A DNA stretch of 64,000 bases from Gonapodya sp. JEL0774 (lineage: Eukaryota; Monoblepharomycota; Monoblepharidomycetes; Monoblepharidales; Gonapodyaceae): the NCBI GenBank assembly GCA_027604505.1, contig JADIIX010000033.1:115170-179169 (forward strand). The letters run 5' to 3'. This document shows positions 1 through 11,596 of this stretch, piece after piece. A program made the translations under genes and the position numbers. Below the pieces are notes generated by a model. It ran no database searches, was not told the origin of the DNA, and saw only the letters and a program-made list of their open reading frames with translations. How positions within the stretch are numbered: position 1 is the first letter of the stretch; every line of letters begins with the position of its first letter.

Positions 1-840
1 ATTTGGGACCGGACAAGACTCCTACGTCAGGGCAGTTTGAGAATGAACGCTGGCGTCGATTGCTACCACGATGTTGCGAGCTGCAGGCTGCGTTGAGTTG
101 GTCATGATTGAAGTTCTGTTTGTCGGTATGTGGTGAAGTTCGGCTGGTTCAGCCCTTTTTGATTCCGTCAGTCAGTTGGGTGAGTCATAATGACAAGCAG
201 TTTACCCGTTTTACCCACTTTACCAACAACTCAGCCGACGTAGCCAACGTCCGTGATAAAGGGCACCAAGTGGAACGCTTCAATAAACATGTACAAATAG
301 GAGATAGCGCGCTTTCAAGAGAATTCGTTAGATCCGGAGCTTCCAATGGGGTATCCCCCGACACTCATCAGTCGCTGAGTTCCGCACCAACCAACTGCTC
401 CCGAGTTACGGCAGGAAGCAGTTATTAGCCTAATTGCAGGTGACGCCGCGCCTAGTAAGCCAACGTATATTTCAATCGATTGGGAGTTCCAATGGCCGAA
501 AAAGGAACAGATAAAACACACGGTCCTCTTCGTCAGGAACAGGCCCAACGAAAAGCGACTGGAAGAAACCTTGACAGGGTTTCATGGGTCCATGTTCTAT
601 AATACCGTAATAGGTTCTGAGGTGGTTTGTGCACCTAAATTACTGGTAACGTCTCCTTGCCTGGCGCCCGCCTGATTAATTTCACGTATGCACTGGAAAG
701 CGCTTTTACTTGAATGATTTCTACTTTTGAATGTAAGTTTGTTTTCAGGTGAGGGGTCAGTGATTGCATAGTTGTATTACCCCTCGCCCACTCAAAGTCC
801 TTTGAATCCTCGTCTTCACCTTCCCAAAAACATCACGAAA
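1..840. other. 5' flank, no firm gene; possible ORF remnant at about 353-680
   Basis: No gene can be supported with confidence. On the plus strand one frame stays open from about 353 to 675. It reads plausibly as protein in its middle (for example LRQEAVISLIAGDAA, then ISIDWEFQWPKKEQ), but it is preceded by a TGA, has no good ATG, and matches no family I recognise. It could be a terminal exon of a gene that starts before the window, or a decayed gene. Another open frame at 108-428 has no protein-like composition. The stretch just before 841 would hold the promoter and 5' leader of eIF2B-gamma. Confidence 0.3.
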
Positions 841-3693
841 ATGTCGACCTCCGCAACGCTAAGGAGGCGGTCCGAATTCCAGGCAGTCATAATTGCCGAC
901 AATGGCCCCATCCCAGAGTCTCCCGACTCCCAATCAATCTATCCTTTATGTTCGCTCATTCCACCCCCGTTCCAACACCAATCAACAACACCATCTACTG
1001 AGGTTCTCACCCCCACATCGAACTCTGTATCGGCACCTTTGCCCGTGCAGTCCCGTCAGGGCACTGGAGCCAGTGCCGGACAAGACGTGCATGTACTCTC
1101 GGCGAGCCCGTCCACCGCATCATCCGGGACTGCTGCTCCAGGGACACACGCTGGCTCAGCGCCGCACGGATCGTTTATGAGTCTTGCTGGGACGGCAGGT
1201 GCTGCGTCGAGGACGACACCGCCGAAGGCGTTACTGCCCCTCGCCAATAAACCGATGCTCGCATATGTCCTGGAATGGTTGGAAAACGCAGGAGTTAATG
1301 GTACGTTCTCTCTATCCAGAGGGAATGAATCGTGATTAAGCAAGAAATGGAGGAACTGGGTCGCGGGGTGGCAGGTCGACTCTCTTGGGTATTTCCTCCT
1401 GTTTTGGATGACTGACGGAACTGTGTTAAGGAGAACACGACGGAGTAAATGCAAATGAAATGAAGCAGAGGGTCCAGACACCTCCACCATATCTCGCTTT
1501 CAACACATCACCACACCGCGTGCTCCCACAGAAATATTTCTGGTTAGCCCTCCTTCTGCCGCATCCCACCTTCGGTCCTTCCTCGCCAAACATTATGACA
1601 GTACTGCCGCCGCTTCTACGTTACCGGCCACAGAAGTCGTGGTGGTTCCGGAAGATGCCAGAAGTGGGGATGCTCTCAGGGCTGTGGCATCAAGAATTAC
1701 AGTGGGTTTCTGTATTTGCCCGGATGACAAACATCAATTGGATTTCTCTAATGACCGTAATATCGGCTTGCTTTGAATCTTTGACAACTTGCTAGACGGA
1801 CTTCCTTCTCCTCTCGTGCGACTTGTACACAGAGTGCAATCCTCGACTTCTCCTCGACCTTCACCGCTTGCACCAGCCATCCGTGACATGTCTGTTTTTT
1901 GATGGCGCAAAGTCTGAGCAAGGGGGTGCCGCGACGGAACGAGGTCTGAACAAGGAGAATGGTGTGTGGAGAGTTCTCAGCCGAGTTTAATCTAAGGAAA
2001 CAACGAGTCCGGCTGACATCTGTCTGTGCCCACTTTTAGAATTGACCGAGTATGTCGGTGTGGACGCTGCGTCATCAAGGGTTATGTTCCTCGCCAACGG
2101 TCGAGACTTGGACCCTGAAGAAGGCGTCAAAATCCGACTAAGTGCGATGCGAAAGTAGGTTTGCTTTATTTTCTTTGATTTACACACGGACCGTTTCCTC
2201 CATAATTGGACCTCTCTTGCACATAGATCGACTAACCTCCTTATATCGACCCATCTCCGCTCTTCGCATCTGTACATATTCCGCCCATGGGTTCTGGACA
2301 TGCTCACTGCGCACAAGGAGCTTGAAAGTGTTGAAGAGGATTTGATCCCGTTGCTGGTAAAATTCCAATACAGAAGTGAAAGATTTTTGAAGAAATGGGA
2401 TGTCGGAAAATGTAAGCAAGCACTGCAACCAACATTGTTGCAATGCTGAGTTTCACATCCCTAACCGCACACTACAGATATCAAGCCCCCCGCCTCTCAC
2501 CTCCTTGAACCCCGACGCCTCGCCGCCACTGATCTCCACTTTTCAATCGACTCTGACAATGCTCCTTGCCACGCGTCGGACGTGGACTTCCGGGACTTTC
2601 TTGGAGGTGCCGAGGCGTTGACAGATGCTCTAGGGGCCACAGGAGGAGACCCAACCTCCGCAGCACCCACGTCCTCGACCCAAAATCAAAACGACGTGGT
2701 GAGCGGGTTACCGCGAGATATGTTCCGGAGACCGTCGGTTGCGGCCAGCATGGCGCTTGTGAATTTAGAACCATCTTCAAATGTGCTCGCGTCACCTGGA
2801 GCGTCAGCACTTGTGCCTACCTCTCCAAACTTTCCATTAGGCTCGGCTAGTGCTGTGCATGGGCGAAGGCGCACGAGCGAAACTGTTGGAGGGCCCGGAG
2901 CTATAAGTGTACTGAGCTCCTCACCTAGCACGAATTCTGAGCATCACTCACACCACCACCACCACATTGGCAGAAGGCACCGAAGCAGGAGCGGCGTACA
3001 GAGTGGTCACGTGGGGTTTGTAAGCGTAATGGCGGTCGTGGCAGAGAACCTGGGATCACCTTCGCCACCGCCACCGCAAGTACCAGTTCCCGGCACAGTT
3101 GTTCCTCACGTTCCCTACACTCTCCGCGCTTCGGAACCGTGGTCATACATTGAACTGAACAGGTATCTTGCGAGGCCCGCTCTCGCTTCGGCAGTCCGCG
3201 TTCCTGCTTCGGCGGAGGTGCATCCTCGATCGACAGTGGGACAAGATTCCTTGGTTGGCGAGGGAACTCGTATGGGGGAGAGATGTAGTGTCAAAAAGAG
3301 TGTGATTGGGGCACATTGCGTAATTGGCAAGGGAGTAAAAATCAGTGGAAGTGTCGTAATGGACTACATTGTGATCGATGACAAGTGGGTTTGAATGGCT
3401 GGACGGTCCTCATTCTGTTCTCTCCGGTGACTCACTCATTGACGGATTTGTTTTCCGTGATACCTCTCACATTTGTTCTCGATATTCAGCGTCAAACTGG
3501 ACAACTGTGTTGTCGGTTTCCATGCTAAAATAGGAAAAGCGTCCATTCTCACCAATTGTGACATTCTGCCTCGAGCCGTAATCAAGGACAGTAGTAAGTT
3601 TTTCAAGTTGCATTGTGCATCGGATCAAAATATTGATTTGCTCTTTGTTGTTCAGCTCAATTGAAGGGGGAGAGAGTGGAGTACGAAGAATAG
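841..3693 (+). CDS. Translation initiation factor eIF2B subunit gamma (multi-exon)
   Basis: This is a subunit of the cytosolic eIF2B complex, the guanine-nucleotide exchange factor that recharges eIF2. Seen: a pyrophosphorylase-like start (EFQAVIIAD), then PPKALLPLANKPMLAYVLEW, EIFLVSPPSAASHL, DFLLLSCDLYTECNP and later HLYIFRPWVLDML. The C-terminus is a left-handed beta-helix of hexapeptide repeats (VIGAHCVIGKGVKISGSVV, then DNCVVGFHAKIGKASIL) ending QLKGERVEYEE. Exons are roughly 841-1299, 1530-1700, 1799-1960, 2038-2155, 2226-2412, 2478-3386, 3489-3594 and 3655-3693; the gene starts at the ATG at 841. Odd: about 100 low-complexity Ser/Pro/Thr residues separate the first beta strand from the PKALLP motif, where catalytic relatives carry the glycine-rich nucleotide loop. 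A second low-complexity stretch (about 2640-3100) includes a His run. The alternative, the epsilon subunit, is unlikely because no C-terminal W2/HEAT domain is seen. Confidence 0.85.
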
Positions 3694-3736
3694 AGTTAGA
3701 TTTACATCGACTCTATTCATTCATGGTCATCAAAAA

Positions 3737-4640
3737 ATGTGTTGCTTTCATGCCGTTTCGGGACAAATTTTATCCTGTGTCAAACTGACATTCACAATCA
3801 CTTACTCGAATACCGCAAGAGCTGATCCAAGCGCCCAGCTGCGATCAGCCAGTACTTTGAAAATCCTTCCAGTAAGCATCCGATTCTTCTCACGATCGCT
3901 GTTTTTGGCCTTGACATCGCTTGCTATTGTCTCACCATGACAGGGTAAACTCCCGCACGGACACGACAAGCCTCCGATTCTCGAACGCCAGGACTCATCT
4001 CAACACGTATTCTCTTCTTTAGCGTCTCATTCAGACCGAGCGCCACCGTCTGAGTACTGTACGTCACCTCGTACGCGGGGCCCGAGCCAAGTTGTCCATT
4101 GTTGTCGATTTCGACCCGATTGGGCACCTGTCAAGTTCAGAAGCGTCGCATGAAAAGGTGAGTCTTGCAGTGGGGTAATTACATTGCGGAGAGCTCGCAT
4201 TTTTCGCAGTCTGTGTGAATGCCGCAATCTCAATTGGTATGGCTCGGACAACAGTGTCTGAGCTCTGGCGTCCGTCCGCGAGCGTTCACGTTGACACAGA
4301 CGCGACTATGTACATCATCGGGCCGGATTTGTTCTTGAAGCTTGCATCACCATTGCATACCGACTTCCCCACCACGTCACATGTTGCGCCGGCCATCGCC
4401 AACAATGCGATTCGGCGTCAACTTCAATGTCAAGGCCTTGTTGCTCAATTGGCAGCAATCAATTGCGTTTCCAAAAATTCAACAGCGCCATCCATGATGG
4501 TGGCAGATGGTTCTGGGGACCATACCGACGGAGTTCGCGGGGTCACAAGCTGCCACCCTTTACTTCCGCCAACAGCGCGCATACACCATTAGAGAGGAGA
4601 ATATTACTGGAATACTTTGTCTTTATTGGTCAATAACTTG
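3737..4640 (+). pseudogene. Unidentified, apparently broken protein-coding region
   Basis: Several short plus-strand segments look like protein but do not join into one reading frame. Around 3772-3871 the segment reads KLTFTITYSNTARAD and ends at a good donor (GTAAGC). A canonical acceptor precedes about 3944, and a second good intron (GTGAGT to TTTTCGCAG) lies at about 4158-4209. After it, one frame reads NAAISIGMARTTVSELW and TMYIIGPDLFLKLASP. A different frame then reads TMRFGVNFNVKALLLNWQQS, meets an in-frame TGA at about 4492, and continues LGTIPTEFAGSQAATLYFRQ. On the minus strand 3924-4127 is also open (VEIDNNGQLGSGPAYEVTYS). I do not recognise the protein. A decayed gene, sequencing errors, or wrongly placed introns would all explain it. 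Confidence 0.35.
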
Positions 4641-4758
4641 CCTCTCTGATTCTCCACGTATCCAACGTTCTTATCCTTCATCCTCCCAACTATAACCAAT
4701 ATCTCTCCCCAGTTCTGCCTTGGGTCTCTTTCAAATCCCTCAAATCAACTCAGCAACG

Positions 4759-6327
<1,569 letters not shown>

Positions 6328-6763
6328 GAAGCGGGGAGCAAAGTTTCGAAAGTAATGGGAGCGGAGAGATCCTTGATGAGTGCTGCTATGGCTGTGGGGT
6401 TCACGCTCCACTGCCTCACAATGCAAATTTCAAACCTTTTGCAGGAATGTATCAATGAGACTATAGCTTTATAGTGTCGCACGCCTTCTTTAGTAATCCT
6501 GCATAATATATATATATTTTTTTGGCAGTTGTATTTGGAGCCACAGCGGGTAGATAAAGTAGATCGACTTTTCTCCCATTGCAGCGACGTGATATCCGAT
6601 TCCTTGGTAATGAGCCTAGCTTCTAGGACGCGCTCAAGTTCAGTTGTAGCAGTGTCACAAGATTGTGAGTTGGAGGAGGGGGGAGCATGAAACGAGCACG
6701 CACGGTGATTCCGAGGAGCGTGCCTAAAAGTACCTGGCATGATCATTTGTGCCACTTCGCCAC
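6328..6763. other. Convergent intergenic spacer
   Basis: About 430 bases lie between the stop of the zinc-finger gene and the stop of uS10m. An AT-rich run (ATATATATATTTTTTTG, about 6507-6524) is the only notable motif; it may serve 3'-end formation. No supported gene. Confidence 0.5.
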
Positions 6764-7420
6764 TCAGACCCTGCTCGCCTCGTTCCTCATTGACACCTCC
6801 GTGTTCGAGTTCTTCTCGGACGCAACAGCCTTGCGCGCTTTCTTCGCGGTAGCCCTTCCAATCTTCTTCAACATCTCTTCTGCTTTCCCCTTGATCACAT
6901 CTCCAGTCGTCCTCGGGGGCCACGCGACCTTTTTTGCCCTACCCTCTTCCCCTGCCCGTCGCGCTAGTTCCGCATTCGCAGCATCCCACAACCTCTTTCC
7001 ATAACCGAGTTCCTCTCGAGTCCACTCTTCAAGCGTCACCTTCACCCCTGCGGGCGCGGACTTCACCACGTAGTCCGCCCACACCCGTTGGGTCTCCCAC
7101 CGCCCAGAGATCACATCTACAGTCAGTTGGTGCGTTCTCCGCTCAAAAATCTCCTTGGATTTTCCGTGCACGAACGGGGACTTGAGGATGCGGAAGCGGC
7201 GGAGTGTTGGTTGGAGCCATGTCGGGGAGCCTGTTCTGAGGTTGAGGTGAGCGGCAGCGTGGCGGGCAAAGTGAGCAACCATGAGCAGATGGTCGTGCAT
7301 CGCGGCAGTGAGGGTGAGGCGGGCGGTGAGGGTGGGCTCGGGGGGCACGGGGGGATGGCGGGCGCGAGGTATTTCCAGTGGTTCAGGACCTGTTTGTGAG
7401 CGAGAGCGAATGGATGGCAT
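6764..7420 (-). CDS. Mitochondrial small-subunit ribosomal protein uS10m
   Basis: A component of the 30S-like mitochondrial ribosomal subunit. The S10 fold is visible: TARLTLTAAMHDHLLMVAHF, then RRFRILKSPFVHGKSKEIFE and the hallmark RRTHQLTVDV, followed by WADYVVKSAPAGVKV. The protein continues about 85 residues past the core into a Lys/Ala-rich basic tail (KKIGRATAKKARK). I placed the start at the ATG at 7420 (MPSIRSRSQTG). The frame is open further upstream to 7573, and a splice acceptor-like CACAAACAG lies just inside this start, so a separate upstream exon with the real mitochondrial targeting peptide is possible. The family call is secure; the N-terminus is not. Confidence 0.78.
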   Translation of the reverse strand: MPSIRSRSQTGPEPLEIPRARHPPVPPEPTLTARLTLTAAMHDHLLMVAHFARHAAAHLNLRTGSPTWLQPTLRRFRILKSPFVHGKSKEIFERRTHQLTVDVISGRWETQRVWADYVVKSAPAGVKVTLEEWTREELGYGKRLWDAANAELARRAGEEGRAKKVAWPPRTTGDVIKGKAEEMLKKIGRATAKKARKAVASEKNSNTEVSMRNEASRV

Positions 7421-7569
7421 GATGTCAGAGCAACAAACCGTAGGAGCGTAACATCCCGTGTGCGGTAGTCGGTTCTTAGTCTGTGGGCAATGTTTGAGTT
7501 GGATGTTCGCCACGATTCTTACTGAACCACCTGGTGCGGAGGCATGAGTCCATTCTCCTCCAATTTCTG

Positions 7570-7917
7570 TCAACTAAGCTCATTTACGGCTCCACGGGTC
7601 GCTTCTCTGAGCGCGCAATCAATTATTCGCATATGCAGTGCGTGGACTAACCACTGTCGAACCATGGGGTTCCACCACCTTTCATCCCGTTCCAACATAA
7701 GATTCGCGCTGCCCATATAGGGCCAATACCCACCCATGTCGAGTGTTTGATGCCCATAATGCCCGGGTACTGGCTCATTTCCAGGAAATGATTTGGTTTT
7801 AGCTGGGAGCAATGTCGTGGTTGACAGTAAGTGGGTGAGAAACACGGGGCAACAACCAGCACATGAGCCAACACATAATCCTTGGGAGTAACTATGCGCG
7901 AATACTTACCTGGCCAG
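7570..7917 (-). CDS. Unidentified ORF, 3' part of a minus-strand gene
   Basis: I do not recognise this protein. A minus-strand exon ending CAG|GTAAGT at about 7909 joins in phase, over an intron with a good branch site and TGCTCCCAG acceptor, to an exon ending at 7570. The joined product contains THGGYYWPAKTKSFPG, then GHYGHQTLDMGGYWPYMGSA and ERDERWWNPMVRQWLVHALH, and is rich in Gly, Tyr and Trp. The upstream part of the gene could not be traced; it would overlap the plus-strand gene at 7921-8818, so one of the two models may be partly wrong. It lies directly upstream of uS10m on the same strand but is separated from it by a stop codon. Confidence 0.4.
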
Positions 7918-7920
7918 TAA

Positions 7921-8818
7921 TATCCACCGTGCGTTCGGGGGAATGCTGGTGTTGATGAGCTTATCAGAGCAACAGATAGTCATTGTAAACGTTTAGTCAA
8001 GCATCCTGTCCCAATCAAGCACCCAAAAAACCGCCCGGTGTTTTCGACGCACTGGAAAAGCCTCGCGTGCGGTCGTGTCGCAGAAGGTGCAGAACATTTT
8101 GCAGATGCGATGGTGGACTTGATCGCAGACTTTCCCCCGTTAGAAGATGGCAACGATGGGAGTGGTTGAATAGCGCTGGCGGTACGGGCGATAGACGCAG
8201 ACGAAGCAATCGCTCGACGCATTGAAACTGTCGGTTGCTCACAGCCTGGGTGAATTGGTGATGTCCCACTGCGGCCCAAGCACCGTGCACATCCGGCCTC
8301 AAAAAGGTGCATTTTCTTCCTTCTTCAATTATTCGCAATCCAGCTTTTCTGCAATCCTGTCCTCTCCAGTGGGCCGCGATTTCCTCACATTGCTGGAAAG
8401 AACAGTGCGGCCGCTAAAGAAGGCGTCTACGTCTCTTTCCCCGTGGGACTGATGCCGGTTAAAGTTGCCAACAATTTCGATTCACGGACACTACAGGAAG
8501 GTGAGTCGACAAGATGATGGCACAATCACCGGGCTGGTCTCGTCAAGGATTACATTAGTCAACATTGACCGCCGAGCCTTGAGCTGAGAGGCATCGTCAA
8601 ACGAGCTTTTTAAAACTGAGCATTTGACCATCGCCCATGGATTCAATCCACCTGCGAATCGGACGGAGCCATATATGCTAAGAGAAAGCTGACCTTTTTG
8701 TGGGGGTTTTCTAGTACACTCCAGTCAGGCTTCTCCACCGGAATGTGTGGATACATTTGAGGTTCTCGTTGAAATAGAACACAACGAATTCGTTGTCCTT
8801 GACCACAAAATCAACTAG
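7921..8818 (+). CDS. Unidentified gene, 3' part, with an in-frame TGA
   Basis: Three exons join in phase: about 7921-8249, 8370-8500 and 8715-8818, with GT-AG introns. The product reads RPVFSTHWKSLACGRVAEGA, EHFADAMVDLIADFPPLEDG, then EAIARRIETVGCSQPGG, KEGVYVSFPVGLMPVKVANN and finally HNEFVVLDHKIN before the TAG at 8816. I cannot assign a family. The first exon contains one in-frame TGA (8167-8169), with protein-like sequence on both sides in the same frame (DGNDGSG before, IALAVRAIDADEAIAR after). The 5' end was not found: the frame is blocked by TAA at 7918 and no phase-compatible upstream exon was seen. Explanations are a pseudogene, a sequencing error, an unusual small intron, or recoding. 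Confidence 0.42.
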
Positions 8819-9655
8819 ACGAAGCGATAGAACTCCGAAATGTTTGTGAATCGTTATTTGAATTTGTTGCGAATTACTTACATCTCATGAACGTCCCCGC
8901 AGAAAAAGAACTTTCTCTATGCTGCTGTTGGAGCACTCGATCGCGCTCCAGTCACAATCTCTCCGTATAATGAAAATTGAGACAGTCACGCCTATTCTCA
9001 CCAAGGTGTGTATCTCGAAGCTTTCCTGGCCATTCGCCTGTGTTCCATTGCGACTGCGGCTATGATTAGACTGTATCATGCACCACTCTCAGACTCACCG
9101 CTTTGACGGAGTCGATGATGATCATGATCACCTTATTAGCTCTATATGATGCCACATGTCGGAATGGCCCGTCGGATGGGATTTGCGACTTCACTTGTTT
9201 GTCATTGGTATTGACCAGTTTCTCTCTATCCTCGCTGCACAGGCCCATTTTCGTTCAGGTTTGGTATATTTATGATAGTTTTGCGTTGTTTATTCGCAGC
9301 CGATGAATAGATGAGAGTTGCTGTTTCTTCAAATGGCATCAAGTCACGTTCTGCAAATCCATAAACGCAAAATTCTATTCTTCACGTCCAGAATAGCGGA
9401 AAACAAGGAACGAGAAGGTGGGAAGCTAGCATTTGTAACAGTCAAGGGCAGGTTTCGAAATGTGGGCGAAAAGAGAAGAGTGCACTTGCCCACTGAATGA
9501 CAAGAATCCCTCCTGGATTCTTCCCCACATCTGCTGTCGCGCAATCTCTCTTCTGCACCGCGAATTCTCCTCGAGTTTCCATCCCCTCTGTACCCCTCTC
9601 GGGCTTCTTTCTCTTCCGAAACCTCTCCACACCCCGCGAACGCTCCAAAAGCAAA
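8819..9655. other. Intergenic region upstream of OLA1
   Basis: About 840 bases with no supported gene. Only short unconvincing open frames occur. The last 150 bases are pyrimidine-rich (CCCCTCTCGGGC, TTTCTCTTCC), as expected for the promoter and 5' leader of the downstream GTPase gene. Confidence 0.5.
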
Positions 9656-11445
9656 ATGCCCCCCAAAACCGCCGTTGCCGACAAACTGCTCCTCGGGCGA
9701 CCCTCAAATAACCTCAAGATGGGTATTGTGGGTCTCCCCAACGTGGGCAAGAGCTCCACCTTCAACGTTCTCACGAGCTCTCAAGCATCCGCGGAGAACT
9801 TCCCATTCTGTGAGCACCAATGCAAATCTTTTGACGGCGGTCGATGATCCCACGGGACGATTCATTGCGATGAGACCTTGGGTTTCGTCTGGATTGGAGT
9901 TGGTCTCACCTTCATGGTTTCTCTTGGGTTGTGACACCCCAATCCAGGCACCATCGATCCTCAGGAAGCACGGTGCCCTGTTCCTGACGCTCGTTTCGAC
10001 TGGCTGTGTGATCACTACAAGCCATCGAGCAAGGTTCCGGCTTTTTTGACGGTCTTGTAAGTTGAGTGACAGATGGTGGCACATGGAGCAGAGGTGGTGG
10101 AACAAGATTGAGGTCGGATATGATGTGGAGTGTTTTCACGCAATGCGCTCAGTACTAAGCTGCGATCATTGATGGGAATGGCTAATGGGAGTCCGCGCAT
10201 CACCAGTTGTGTAACTTCTGTGCACCACCGTTTCCACACATTGTACCACACACACTTCCCTGCAGTGACATTGCCGGTCTCGTGAAGGGCGCCTCGAAAG
10301 GTGAAGGTCTCGGGAACGCCTTCTTGTCTCACGTCCGCGCTGTCGATGGCATCTTCCACGTCGTGCGGTGTTTCGACGACGAGGAGATCGTGCATGTGGA
10401 CGGGGAGGTGAACCCGGTTCGTGACTTGGAGACCATCTCGGAGGAGTTGAGGATCAAGGACGAGGAGGGGTTGGCGAAGAAGGTAGAAGAGCTTGCGGCG
10501 ATCGTCAAGCGGCTTGGGAACGGTGGTTCTGCGGCGGACAAGGCCAAAAAGGAGGAATTTGAGATTTTGAAGAAGGTCCACGCTTGGGTTGCAGAGGAGA
10601 AGAAGGAAGTCCGAAAGGGAACGTGGTCCAACAAGGAAGTGGAAGTCATCAACACTCTGTTCCTCTTGACCGCCAAACCTGTCGTGTACCTTGCCAACCT
10701 CTCTGAAAAGGACTTTTGCCGAAAAAAGAACAAGTGGCTCGCAAAAATTAAACAGTGGATCGACACCACCAACCCTGGAGATCTTTTGATCCCTTACTCC
10801 GTGAAAGTGGAAACACGTTTGTCCGAGCTCAAGTCGCCGGAGGAGCGGACAGAGTACCTGAAGTCTCTGCAAGAGAGATACGAGATTCCCAGTCCCATCA
10901 CATCTGCGATGCCGAAAATCATCGTTAGCGGTTACCAATCTCTCAACTTGATCTACTTCTTCACCGGAGGACCGGATGAGGTCAGAGCATGGACCATCAG
11001 GAAAGGGGCCAAGGCACCGCAGGCCGCTGGTACAATGTGAGCGTTCTAGCACGCTCAGTTGCTGCACTCACGTGCTGCTCATGTTATTCATTGGTTTGTG
11101 AATCTTCTTGAAAGTCACACCGACTTTGAGAAAGGTAAGCCGCCTTTCTCGGACTTCTCTCGCGATTACACAATCTAAAGACCTAAGCTCACTCCATCCA
11201 AAAATCGCACAGGATTCATTATGGCCGAAGTAATGCGTTACGAGGACTTGCACGAACTTGGCTCGGATAACGCAGTGAAGGCTGGAGGAAAGTATGTTCA
11301 GAAGGGCAAAGAATATGTGGTTCAGGACGGAGACATTATATAGTGAGTCTGCGTATTGACGTCAGGTATTGACACATAAGTGTTGACGATCACTTCTTGC
11401 CGCAGCTTTAAATTCAACGTAACAACCCAAGCCAAGAAAAAGTAG
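9656..11445 (+). CDS. OLA1: Obg-like ATPase 1 (YchF/OLA1 family)
   Basis: A cytosolic P-loop ATPase of the YchF subfamily, associated with translation and stress responses in other eukaryotes. Exons are 9656-9809, 9948-10056, 10266-11036, 11115-11134, 11213-11342 and 11406-11445; every junction restores conserved sequence. Seen: the G1 loop [18 protein letters not shown], the switch region [20 protein letters not shown], the G3 motif [20 protein letters not shown], then [19 protein letters not shown] stands at the G4 position in place of the canonical NKxD, which is normal for this ATP-preferring family. The C-terminal TGS domain carries [20 protein letters not shown] and ends DGDIIYFKFNV. 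Length, about 400 residues, is typical. The 20-base exon at 11115-11134 is very short. Confidence 0.93.
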
Positions 11446-11596
11446 ACTTGTACCTGCTTAATAGAATCGCCTGCAAAATACAGAAGGAACAAAACACCTT
11501 GTGCATCTCCATGCAGTTCTTTGTGACTGGAGACAGTCTTCGCTGATATTCAATCCTCCTTTCCCCTGCGAACACTCTAACACGCCCGCGAACACT
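11446..11596. repeat. Convergent spacer with a short tandem repeat
   Basis: Spacer between the 3' ends of OLA1 and the WD40 gene. It ends in two direct copies of a 20-base unit (CGAACACTCTAACACGCCCG, about 11571-11608). The second copy contains the WD40 gene's stop codon. Confidence 0.6.

Noticed and set aside
8819-9000. SECIS-like element after the TGA-containing gene
   Set aside because: An ATGA and an A-rich loop occur near 8887-8908, but no paired GA core or convincing stem was found by eye.
10015-11067. 350-codon minus-strand open frame
   Set aside because: Antisense shadow of the conserved OLA1 exon at 10266-11036; no protein family character.
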